NCBI RefSeq assembly: GCF_003627795.1
Contig: NZ_CP032685.1
Coordinates: 744,001 to 808,000, forward strand
Direction of reading: 5' to 3'
Source: Rhizobium sp. CCGE531
GTDB taxonomy: Bacteria > Pseudomonadota > Alphaproteobacteria > Rhizobiales > Rhizobiaceae
DNA length: 64,000 nucleotides
In this document: positions 16,698 to 24,876 of the stretch, piece by piece
Position numbering within the stretch: position 1 is the stretch's first letter
Layout: every line of letters starts with the position of its first letter
Notes under the pieces: generated by a model
Databases searched by the model: none
What the model was told of the DNA's origin: nothing
Seen by the model: the letters and a program-made list of their open reading frames with translations, nothing else
Made by a program: the position numbers and the translations under genes

Positions 16698-18755
16698 ATG
16701 ACGCAGCGTCCGCTCGATCGCCTCATCCGACCCAGAACGATCGCTGTCTTCGGCGGCAGAGAGGCGCGACGCGTCATCGAGCAATGCGACCGCATGGGGT
16801 TTGCCGGCGATATCTGGCCGGTGCATCCGACATTGGAAAGCGTGCTCGGCCGACGCTGCTATCGGTCAGTCGCCGAACTGCCTGACGCGCCGGACGCCGC
16901 CTTCATCGGCGTCAACCGCACGCTGACTATCGATATCGTCCGTGATCTTGCAGCCAGAGGTGCCGGCGGCGCCGTCTGCTATGCCTCTGGTTTCAGCGAG
17001 GCTGTCGAAGAACTGGCAGACGGGGCAGACCTGCAGCGCGCGCTCGTCGAAGCGGCTGGCACCATACCGATCGTCGGGCCGAATTGCTACGGCATGATCA
17101 ACGGGCTTGACGGTGCGCTGCTCTGGCCGGATCAGCATGGCATTGTGCGCAGCGAGAGCGGCGTTGCGATCCTCACCCAATCCTCCAACATCGCTATCAA
17201 TCTCAGCATGCAGAGGCGCGGGCTGCCCATCAGTTACCTGATGACGGCGGGCAACCAGGCGCAGACCGGCTTGTCGGATCTCGCCCTTGCCGTCCTTGAG
17301 GATCCTCGCGTCACGGCGGTTGGCCTGCATATAGAAGGCTTCGGCGATATCCGGGCGCTGGAGGCTCTCGCAACTCGTGCGCGGGAGCTGAAGAAGCCCG
17401 TCGTCGCGCTGAAGGTCGGCAAATCCGAGCAGGCACGGCGCGCCACCGTTTCGCACACCGCCTCGCTCGCCGGCAGCGACGCGGTTGCCAGCGCCGTGCT
17501 CGACCGCCTCGGCATCGGCCGCGTCGGGACGCTGCCGGAACTTATCGAGACGCTGAAACTCCTGCATGTTGCCGGTCCGCTCGAAAGCAACGCGATCTCC
17601 TCGATGAGCTGTTCCGGCGGCGAGGCCTCGCTGATGGCCGATGCGGCCGTCGGTCGGAATGTCGAGTTTCGCGCCATAAAAGCCGAACAGCTACCGGCCC
17701 TGCGCGCAAGCCTCGGCCAGATGGTGACGCTCTCCAATCCGCTCGACTACCACACCTTCGTCTGGGGCGATCTGGCGCGACAGACCGAGGCTTTCAGCGC
17801 CATGTTTGTCGGCGGCTATGCCCTCAACCTCATCGTACTCGACTTCCCGCGCGAAGACCGCTGCGATGGTGCTGACTGGATGATCACCGTTTCGGCTGTT
17901 GCCGCCGCCGCAAAGCAGACCGGTGCCCGCGCCGGCATTCTGGCGACGCTGCCCGAAAACATGCCGGAGGCGATCGCCGAGCAATTGATCGAAGGCGGCA
18001 TCGTGCCGCTTTGTGGCATCAGCGAGGCGCTGGCGGCGGCCGACATTGCCAGCGGGATCGCCAGCGCCTGGAACAGACCGCAGCCCTTACCGCTTCTCAG
18101 CGCGGCGGCTAACTCGGACGAAATCGAGACCCTGAGCGAGGCCGAAGCCAAGGCCGAGCTCGCGGCAGCCGGCCTTGCGGTACCGCCAGGAAAGACCGCC
18201 GCCACGGCAAACGAGGCGGCCGATTGTGCGGAGCAACTCGGTTTCCCCGTCGTGCTCAAGGCGCTCGGCATCGAGCACAAATCCGATGTCGGTGCCGTCA
18301 AGCTCAACCTATGGGATAGGAACGCCGTCAGGGATGCGGCCGAAGGCATGGCCTCTGTTGCTCGTGAATTCCTCGTCGAGCGGATGATCGATCGTCCCCT
18401 CGCCGAACTGATCGTCGGCGCAGTCCGTGATCCGGTCGTCGGCCTGACCCTGACGGTCGGCGCCGGCGGGATCCTCGTGGAATTGCTTGAAGATTCCGTC
18501 GTTTTGCCGCTTCCGATGACGAAAGCCGAGGTCTTGGACCGGATTTCACGGCTGAAGGTCCGCAAATTGATCGAAGGCTATCGTGGCACTCCCGGAAGCA
18601 GCCTCGAAATCGTTGCCGACGCCGTCCTATCAGCGGCAGAATATGTCGTAAAGAACGCCGCACAGCTTGAAGAACTGGACATTAATCCATTGATGGTTCT
18701 ACCAGAATCCCGTGGTATCATCGCTGCGGACGCTCTCATCCGGCGAAGGAGGTAG
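16698..18755 (+). CDS. ADP-forming acyl-CoA synthetase (acetate-CoA ligase family)
   Basis: This 685-residue single-chain NDP-forming synthetase has a CoA-binding Rossmann domain (residues ~1-125, RPRTIAVFGGREARRV). Succinyl-CoA-ligase-like domains follow with VGPNCYGMIN and the phospho-His motif SHTASLAGSD (H253). The C-terminal ATP-grasp half runs from ~490 (FPVVLKALGIEHKSDVGAVKLNL). ATG 16698 lies four bases after the dehydrogenase stop with GGAG upstream. It would activate gamma-butyrobetaine, crotonobetaine or carnitine to CoA esters. Known carnitine ligases (CaiC) are AMP-forming, so this is a different solution for the same step. The substrate is inferred. Confidence 0.87.
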   Translation: MTQRPLDRLIRPRTIAVFGGREARRVIEQCDRMGFAGDIWPVHPTLESVLGRRCYRSVAELPDAPDAAFIGVNRTLTIDIVRDLAARGAGGAVCYASGFSEAVEELADGADLQRALVEAAGTIPIVGPNCYGMINGLDGALLWPDQHGIVRSESGVAILTQSSNIAINLSMQRRGLPISYLMTAGNQAQTGLSDLALAVLEDPRVTAVGLHIEGFGDIRALEALATRARELKKPVVALKVGKSEQARRATVSHTASLAGSDAVASAVLDRLGIGRVGTLPELIETLKLLHVAGPLESNAISSMSCSGGEASLMADAAVGRNVEFRAIKAEQLPALRASLGQMVTLSNPLDYHTFVWGDLARQTEAFSAMFVGGYALNLIVLDFPREDRCDGADWMITVSAVAAAAKQTGARAGILATLPENMPEAIAEQLIEGGIVPLCGISEALAAADIASGIASAWNRPQPLPLLSAAANSDEIETLSEAEAKAELAAAGLAVPPGKTAATANEAADCAEQLGFPVVLKALGIEHKSDVGAVKLNLWDRNAVRDAAEGMASVAREFLVERMIDRPLAELIVGAVRDPVVGLTLTVGAGGILVELLEDSVVLPLPMTKAEVLDRISRLKVRKLIEGYRGTPGSSLEIVADAVLSAAEYVVKNAAQLEELDINPLMVLPESRGIIAADALIRRRR

Positions 18756-18761
18756 CAGAAG

Positions 18762-19544
18762 TTGCAAGACCCCATTCGTACCCGATGCGACAATGGTATC
18801 CTCGAGGTCGTCATTGACAGGCCGAAGGCGAATGCCATCGATCTGGCGACGAGCCGTACCATGGGGCTGATCTTCCGCGACTTCCGCGACAATCCGGATC
18901 TGCGTGTCGCCATCGTCACCGGTGCTGGCGAGAAATTCTTTTCCGCCGGCTGGGATTTGAAGGCTGCGGCCGATGGCGACGCTGTTGATGGCGACTACGG
19001 CGTCGGCGGTTTCGGCGGCCTGCAGGAACTTCGCGATCTCAACAAGCCAGTGATTTGCGCCGTCAACGGCATCTGTTGCGGCGGCGGGCTGGAAATCGCG
19101 CTTTCGGCCGATCTGATCATCGCCGCCGCCCACGCAACCTTCGCCTTGCCCGAGATCCGCTCGGGCACGGTGGCCGACGCGGCATCGATCAAGCTTCCGA
19201 AGCGCATTCCCTATCACATCGCGATGGACATGCTGCTGACCGGCCGCTGGCTCAATGTCGAGGAGGCGCATCGCTGGGGCTTCGTCAACGAAATCGTCCT
19301 GGCCGACAAGCTGATGGACAGGGCATGGGAACTCGCCCGCCTGCTCGCAAGCGGACCGCCGCTCGTCTACGCGGCGATCAAGGAAATCGTTCGCGAAGCG
19401 GAGGGCACAACGTTCCAGGCTGCCATGAACAAGATCACCAAACGGCAGTTTGCGACCGTCGACACACTTTATTCGAGCGAGGATCAATTGGAAGGCGCGA
19501 GGGCTTTCGCGGAGAAGCGAGCCCCAGTCTGGAAAGGAAAGTAG
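18762..19544 (+). CDS. caiD: Carnitinyl-CoA dehydratase / crotonobetainyl-CoA hydratase
   Basis: This 260-residue enoyl-CoA hydratase-fold enzyme resembles E. coli CaiD along most of its length. Landmarks are LDRPKANAID-type VIDRPKANAIDLATS, VTGAGEKFFSAGWDLKAAADG, catalytic Glu residues in GGGLEIALSADL and FALPEIRSG, and the C-terminal AFAEKRAPVWKGK. TTG at 18762 is supported by AAGGAGGT at 18746-18753, and no nearby ATG has comparable signals. It hydrates crotonobetainyl-CoA to L-carnitinyl-CoA, linking the upstream dehydrogenase and synthetase to carnitine dehydrogenase. No caiB CoA-transferase is in the window. Confidence 0.92.
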   Translation: MQDPIRTRCDNGILEVVIDRPKANAIDLATSRTMGLIFRDFRDNPDLRVAIVTGAGEKFFSAGWDLKAAADGDAVDGDYGVGGFGGLQELRDLNKPVICAVNGICCGGGLEIALSADLIIAAAHATFALPEIRSGTVADAASIKLPKRIPYHIAMDMLLTGRWLNVEEAHRWGFVNEIVLADKLMDRAWELARLLASGPPLVYAAIKEIVREAEGTTFQAAMNKITKRQFATVDTLYSSEDQLEGARAFAEKRAPVWKGK

Positions 19545-19671
19545 AGGCGGCGGCAACCGCTGGATTTCCCGCATGATCGCGGGCAACAGGCTTCAGGCGG
19601 AAGAGGAAACCGTGACGTGAAGTGGCTTGCCCGGGAATTTTGTCAACACGGCAAGAAGAAGGAACAGGGGA

Positions 19672-21261
19672 ATGAACGACTACACGAAATATCTGGCAAG
19701 CCGCGTTACGGCGGGCGGCCTCAGCCGCCGCGAATTCATGGGACGCGCAATGGCAGCCGGCGTCACTTTGACGCTCGCCGACAAACTCTTCACCGAAAGC
19801 GCAATGGCGGCCGAACCGAAGCGGGGCGGTCATCTGAAGCTTGGCCTGGAAGGCGGTGCTGCGACCGATTCCAAGGACCCGGCGAAATTCCTGTCTCAGG
19901 TCATGTTCTGCGTCGGCCGCTGCTGGGGCGACATGTTGGTGGAATCCCACCCGCTGACCGGTGCTGCGGTTCCCTCGCTCGCCGAATCCTGGGAACCATC
20001 GAAGGATGCCGCCACCTGGACCTTCAAGATCCGCAAGGGCGTCAAGTTCCATAATGGCAAGGAACTGACGATCGACGACGTCGTCGCCACGCTCAAGCGC
20101 CACACCGATGCGAAGTCGGAATCCGGCGCGCTCGGCGTCGTGAAGTCGATCAAGGAAATCAAGGCCGATGGCGACAACCTCGTCCTGACGCTGACGGAAG
20201 GCAACGCCGACATGCCGTTGCTTCTGACCGACTATCACCTCGTCATCCAGCCGAATGGCGGCAATGACGATCCCCTCGCCTCGATCGGCACCGGCCCCTA
20301 CAAGATGGTCAGCTTCGAGCCCGGCGTGCGCGCCACCTTCGAGCGCAACAAGGACGACTGGCGCACGGACCGCGGCTTCGTCGATTCGGTCGAGATCATC
20401 TGCATGAACGACGCGACAGCGCGTATCGCCGCCCTGTCGTCCGGTCAGGTCCACTATATCAACCGCGTCGACCCGAAGACCGTGGACCTTCTGAAACGCG
20501 CGCCGACCGTCGAGATCCTCGCCACCGCCGGCCGCGGTCATTACGTCTTCATCATGCATTGTGACAAGGCGCCCTTCGACAATAACGACCTGCGTCTGGC
20601 GCTGAAATACGCCATGGACCGCGAGACCATGGTCAAGAAGATCCTCGGCGGCTATGGCAAGGTCGGCAACGATTTTCCGATCAACAATACCTATGCGCTC
20701 TTCCCTGAGGGTATCGAGCAGCGCGCCTACGACCCCGACAAGGCCTCCTTCCACTACAAGAAATCGGGCCACAGCGGCTCGGTATTGCTGCGCACGTCGG
20801 AAGTCGCCTTCCCCGGCGCCGTCGATGCGGCCGTCCTCTATCAGGAAAGCTGCAAGAAGGCCGGTATCAACATCGAGGTCAAGCGCGAGCCGGGTGACGG
20901 CTACTGGACGAACGTATGGAACGTCCAGCCCTTCTCCACCTCCTACTGGGGTGGACGGCCGACGCAGGACCAGATGTATTCCACCGCGTATATCTCGACG
21001 GCGGACTGGAACGACACCCGCTTCAAGCGCCCGGACTTCGACAAGCTTCTGCTTCAGGCCCGCTCCGAACTGGACGAGGCCAAGCGCAAGGAGCTTTACC
21101 GTAGCATGGCGATGATGGTGCGCGACGAAGGCGGCGTGATCCTGCCGATGTTCAACGATTTCGTGAACGCCTCCACCAAGCAGGTGAAGGGCTACGTCCA
21201 CGATATCGGCAACGACATGTCGAACGGCTACGTGGCGACCCGCGTCTGGCTGGACGCCTGA
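19672..21261 (+). CDS. Peptide/nickel-type ABC transporter substrate-binding protein (Tat signal)
   Basis: This 529-residue solute-binding family 5 protein has a twin-arginine signal: SRREFM at residues 18-23, then a hydrophobic stretch and AMA/AEP cleavage near residue 46. The mature protein has the family's RGGHLKLGLEGG start and WEPSKDAATWTFKIRKGVKFHNGK. ATG 19672 follows AGGAACAGGGG. It begins the transport half of the carnitine operon, 127 bases after caiD. Carnitine uptake usually uses ProU/CaiX-type systems, so a DppA-type receptor suggests a larger or conjugated substrate, or an unusual carnitine importer. Confidence 0.9.
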   Translation: MNDYTKYLASRVTAGGLSRREFMGRAMAAGVTLTLADKLFTESAMAAEPKRGGHLKLGLEGGAATDSKDPAKFLSQVMFCVGRCWGDMLVESHPLTGAAVPSLAESWEPSKDAATWTFKIRKGVKFHNGKELTIDDVVATLKRHTDAKSESGALGVVKSIKEIKADGDNLVLTLTEGNADMPLLLTDYHLVIQPNGGNDDPLASIGTGPYKMVSFEPGVRATFERNKDDWRTDRGFVDSVEIICMNDATARIAALSSGQVHYINRVDPKTVDLLKRAPTVEILATAGRGHYVFIMHCDKAPFDNNDLRLALKYAMDRETMVKKILGGYGKVGNDFPINNTYALFPEGIEQRAYDPDKASFHYKKSGHSGSVLLRTSEVAFPGAVDAAVLYQESCKKAGINIEVKREPGDGYWTNVWNVQPFSTSYWGGRPTQDQMYSTAYISTADWNDTRFKRPDFDKLLLQARSELDEAKRKELYRSMAMMVRDEGGVILPMFNDFVNASTKQVKGYVHDIGNDMSNGYVATRVWLDA

Positions 21262-21304
21262 TGCCTCACGCCGGGCGAAATCGCCCTCATCCCTGACGCA
21301 GCCG

Positions 21305-21327
21305 GGACCGCGAAAACCTCGCGGTCC
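21305..21327 (+). other. Stem-loop between binding-protein and permease genes
   Basis: GGACCGCG (21305-21312) pairs perfectly with CGCGGTCC (21320-21327) around a seven-base loop. It sits 43 bases after the binding-protein stop and 29 before the permease start. There is no U-run, so it is probably an mRNA-stability element rather than a full terminator. Confidence 0.6.
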
Positions 21328-21356
21328 TCCCGACGTTTAAGCGCGAGGCATCGGCC

Positions 21357-22364
21357 ATGTCCAATCTGCCCCCCGGAACCGTTCTCCCCGGGCTGAGGTT
21401 CAAGCAGCGCTTTCCGCTGCTATCCCTCATTTTCGAGCGTTGCCTGCTCAGCATCGTCCTGCTGTTTGCGGTGTCCGTGCTGATCTTCGGCGGGCTCGAA
21501 GCCCTGCCCGGCGATTTCGCCACCACTTATCTCGGTCAGTCGGCGACGCCGCAGGCCGTCGCCAATATCCGCGAGGAGCTTGGCCTCAACCGGCCTGTGG
21601 TCACCCGCTATGTGCAATGGCTCGGCAATGCCGTGCGGGGTGACTTCGGCACCTCCTGGGCCAGCAAGAATTCCGTCGGCGAACAGATCGGCAAGCGGCT
21701 CGGAAACTCCCTGTTTCTGGCCGGCTTTGCCGCCTTGATCTCGGTGCCGCTGGCCGTCTGCTTGGGCATGTTGGCGGTCCATTTCCGCAATCGCCTGCCC
21801 GACAAGATTATCAATGTCATCTCGCTGGCGGCGATCTCGCTGCCGGAATTCTTTATCGGCTATCTCCTCATCATGTTCTTTTCCGTCAAACTCGGCATCG
21901 CGACCTTTCCGGCGACCGTCTTCGACGGCATGGGCTTCATCGACCGGCTGAAGGCGATCGCCCTGCCGACGGCGACGCTGGTTCTGGTCGTGCTTGCGCA
22001 TATGATGCGCATGACGCGGGCGGCCATTCTTTCCGTCATGTCGTCGGCCTATATGGAGACGGCCGAGTTGAAGGGGCTCTCCGCCTTCCGCGCCATCGTC
22101 AAGCACGCCGCCCCCAATGCGCTGGCGCCGATCATCAACGTCATCGCGCTGAACCTTGCCTATCTGATCGTCGGCGTCGTCGTCGTCGAAGTCGTCTTCG
22201 TCTATCCCGGCATGGGCCAGTATATGGTCGATGCGGTGACGGTGCGCGACATGCCTGTCGTTCAGGCCTGCGGCCTGATCTTCGCCGCCGTCTACATCTT
22301 CCTCAACATGACGGCCGATATTCTCGCCATCGTCGCCAACCCACGTCTGAGGCATCCGCGATGA
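21357..22364 (+). CDS. Peptide-type ABC transporter permease (DppB type)
   Basis: This 335-residue inner-membrane permease has the family-typical first helix (CLLSIVLLFAVSVLIFGGLEALPGD, from ~residue 28), a long periplasmic loop with LGLNRPVVTRYVQWLG, and five more helices. The binding-protein-dependent loop reads METAELKGLSAFRAIVKHAAPNALAP. ATG 21357 has GAGG eight bases upstream. The stop overlaps the next permease gene by ATGA. Confidence 0.92.
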   Translation: MSNLPPGTVLPGLRFKQRFPLLSLIFERCLLSIVLLFAVSVLIFGGLEALPGDFATTYLGQSATPQAVANIREELGLNRPVVTRYVQWLGNAVRGDFGTSWASKNSVGEQIGKRLGNSLFLAGFAALISVPLAVCLGMLAVHFRNRLPDKIINVISLAAISLPEFFIGYLLIMFFSVKLGIATFPATVFDGMGFIDRLKAIALPTATLVLVVLAHMMRMTRAAILSVMSSAYMETAELKGLSAFRAIVKHAAPNALAPIINVIALNLAYLIVGVVVVEVVFVYPGMGQYMVDAVTVRDMPVVQACGLIFAAVYIFLNMTADILAIVANPRLRHPR

Positions 22365-23188
22365 GACTGAGAGATATCCCCATCACCGCCTGGATCGGCA
22401 TCATCGGTATTCTGATCGCCTTCATCTGCGCGATCTTCGCGCCCTGGATCGCGCCCTTTGGCGAGACGGAAGTCGTCGGCAATGTCTGGCAGCCGGCCGA
22501 TGCCCAATATTTCTTCGGCCTCGACAATCTCGGCCGCGATATCCTGTCGCGTCTGATCTACGGCACCCGCACGACTCTGTTCGTCGCCCTGACGGCAACG
22601 ATCATTTCCTTCTCGCTCGGTATCATCCTGAGCTTTACCGCCGCCGTCTCGCGCGGATGGATCGACACGGTCTTTTCGCGCTTCAACGACCTGATGATGT
22701 CGATCCCGACGCTGATCTTCGCGCTCGTCGTGCTCGCCGTCCTGCCGCAGAACCTGATCGTGCTGATCCTCGTCATGGCCATTCTCGATTCCACCCGCGT
22801 CTATCGCCTCGGCCGCGCCGTGGCGCTCGATGTCGCGGTCATGGAATTCGTCGAGGCGGCCAAGCTTCGCGGCGAAGGCAGGATCTGGATCATCTTCCGC
22901 GAGATCTTGCCGAATACGCTGTCGCCGCTGCTGGCGGAATTCGGCCTGCGCTTTGCCTTCTCGATCCTGTTCCTCTCCACACTTTCCTTCCTCGGCCTCG
23001 GCATTCAGCCGCCCTCGGCCGATTGGGGCGGCATGGTCAAGGACAATAAGGACGGCATCATCTTCGGCATCTCCGCCGCGCTCGTGCCGGGTTCGGCCAT
23101 CGCGGCGCTTGCAATCTGTGTCAATCTGGTGGTCGACTGGCTTTTAAGGCGCACCTCCAGCCTCAAGGGAGGGCGTGGCGATGCCTGA
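22361..23188 (+). CDS. Peptide-type ABC transporter permease (DppC type)
   Basis: This 275-residue permease carries the DppC marker FFGLDNLGRDILSRLIYGTRTTL (residues ~46-68) and an EAA-like loop VEAAKLRGEGRIWIIFREILPN. The final part has LGLGIQPPSADWGGMV, typical of the family. It overlaps the genes on both sides (ATGA upstream; ATPase start inside its last codons), so translation is coupled. Confidence 0.93.
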   Translation: MRLRDIPITAWIGIIGILIAFICAIFAPWIAPFGETEVVGNVWQPADAQYFFGLDNLGRDILSRLIYGTRTTLFVALTATIISFSLGIILSFTAAVSRGWIDTVFSRFNDLMMSIPTLIFALVVLAVLPQNLIVLILVMAILDSTRVYRLGRAVALDVAVMEFVEAAKLRGEGRIWIIFREILPNTLSPLLAEFGLRFAFSILFLSTLSFLGLGIQPPSADWGGMVKDNKDGIIFGISAALVPGSAIAALAICVNLVVDWLLRRTSSLKGGRGDA

Positions 23189-24812
23189 GCTTCTTTCCGT
23201 TCGCGATCTCAAGATCGAGGCAACCAGCTATCCGCCCGGCGAGCCGCCGAAACGCGTCACGATCGTCGACGGTGTCTCCTTCGATCTCCAGAGGGGCAAG
23301 GTGCTCGGGCTGATCGGCGAGTCGGGCGCGGGCAAGTCCACCATCGGCCTTTCCGCCCTCGCCTATGGCCGCGGTGGCGCCGAAATCACCGGCGGCCAGG
23401 TGCTGCTCGGCGGCGTCGATATCCTGCCGCTCGGCAAATCCGGCATCCGCAAGGTCCGCGGCGCGCGCGTCTGCTACGTCGCGCAATCGGCGGCAGCTGC
23501 CTTCAATCCAGCGCATCGGCTGGGCGATCAGGTGATCGAAGCCACCGTGAAGCACCGCCTGATGACGAAGGAGGAGGCGAGGAAACGGGCGCTCTATCTC
23601 TTCCGCGTCCTTGGCCTGCCTGATCCGGAAACCTTCGGCGAGCGCTATCCGCATCAGGTCTCAGGCGGCCAGCTGCAGCGCGCCATGACCGCCATGGCGC
23701 TCTGCTCCAATCCGGAACTGATCGTCTTCGACGAACCGACGACCGCGCTCGACGTGACGACGCAGATCGACGTGCTGGCGGCGATCAAGCATGCCATCGA
23801 GGAGACGCATACGGCGGCCCTCTATATCACCCATGACCTCGCCGTCGTCGCCCAGGTTTCCGACGACATCATGGTGCTGCGGCATGGCAAGACAGTGGAA
23901 TATGGCGGCGTCCAGCAGATCATCGAGGAGCCGAGGCAGGATTATACCCGCGCCCTCGTCAATGTCCGCCAAGAGGCAAGGGCCGAAGCCGCCGACCAAT
24001 CGAGCGCGCTTCTGAAAGTCGAGAATATCAGCGCCCAATACTCCAATGGTTTCAAAGTATTGCACGATGTTTCTCTACACCTTCCGAAAGGACAGACGCT
24101 GGCGGTGGTCGGCGAATCCGGCTCCGGAAAATCGACGCTTGCCCGCGTCATCACCGGTCTGCTGCCGCCAAGCGACGGGCGGATTTCCTTCGACGGCAAG
24201 CCGCTGACGCCGGCCTTGAAAAATCGCTCGCGGCAGGAATTGCGGCGCATCCAGCTGATCTACCAGATGGCCGACACAGCCATGAACCCGCGCCAGACGG
24301 TGCGCGATATCATCGGCCGGCCGCTGACCTTCTATGACGGCCTGCGCGGCGCCGCAAAGACGGCGCGCGTGAAAGAGCTGCTGGATCAGATCGAGATGGC
24401 CAACGGCTTCATCGACCGCTATCCGGCCGAGCTTTCCGGCGGCCAGAAGCAACGCGTCGCCATCGCCCGCGCGCTTGCAGCCAAGCCGGAACTCATCCTT
24501 TGCGATGAGCCGACATCGGCGCTCGATCCGCTGGTTGCCGAAGGCATTCTGAAACTGCTGCTGAAGCTGCAGGAGGAGGCACGCCTCTCCTATGTCTTCA
24601 TCACCCACGACATCGCCATCGTGCGCGCCATTGCCGATAGCGTCGCGGTGATGCATCGCGGCAAGCTCGTTCGCTTCGGCCCGAAATCGCAAGCGCTTTC
24701 GCCGCCCTTCGACGACTACACCGACCTGCTGCTGAAATCCGTACCCGAAATGGAGATCGGCTGGCTGGAGCGTGTGCTGACGACGCGGCGGATGGAGAGC
24801 GCCGGAAATTGA
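23181..24812 (+). CDS. Peptide-type ABC transporter double ATPase (DppD-DppF fusion)
   Basis: This 543-residue protein has two complete ABC domains. The first has Walker A GESGAGKST, signature VSGGQLQR and [12 protein letters not shown] (residues ~1-260). The second has [17 protein letters not shown] and [12 protein letters not shown] (~275-530). One chain therefore supplies both ATPases that DppD/DppF usually provide separately. ATG 23181 is preferred with AGGGAGGG upstream; GTG at 23175 is possible. It completes the importer of the carnitine operon. Confidence 0.93.
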   Translation: MPELLSVRDLKIEATSYPPGEPPKRVTIVDGVSFDLQRGKVLGLIGESGAGKSTIGLSALAYGRGGAEITGGQVLLGGVDILPLGKSGIRKVRGARVCYVAQSAAAAFNPAHRLGDQVIEATVKHRLMTKEEARKRALYLFRVLGLPDPETFGERYPHQVSGGQLQRAMTAMALCSNPELIVFDEPTTALDVTTQIDVLAAIKHAIEETHTAALYITHDLAVVAQVSDDIMVLRHGKTVEYGGVQQIIEEPRQDYTRALVNVRQEARAEAADQSSALLKVENISAQYSNGFKVLHDVSLHLPKGQTLAVVGESGSGKSTLARVITGLLPPSDGRISFDGKPLTPALKNRSRQELRRIQLIYQMADTAMNPRQTVRDIIGRPLTFYDGLRGAAKTARVKELLDQIEMANGFIDRYPAELSGGQKQRVAIARALAAKPELILCDEPTSALDPLVAEGILKLLLKLQEEARLSYVFITHDIAIVRAIADSVAVMHRGKLVRFGPKSQALSPPFDDYTDLLLKSVPEMEIGWLERVLTTRRMESAGN

Positions 24813-24876
24813 AGACTCGACATCTTCTGCCCGCAGGCCAAATTTGATCATGCCGACACTATCGGAATAGAGCCTC

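Noticed and set aside
19435..21201. 588-codon open frame on the minus strand opposite the carnitine-operon binding protein
   Set aside because: It is antisense to a clear family-5 binding protein, its composition is typical of a reversed GC-rich frame, and no motif is recognisable.
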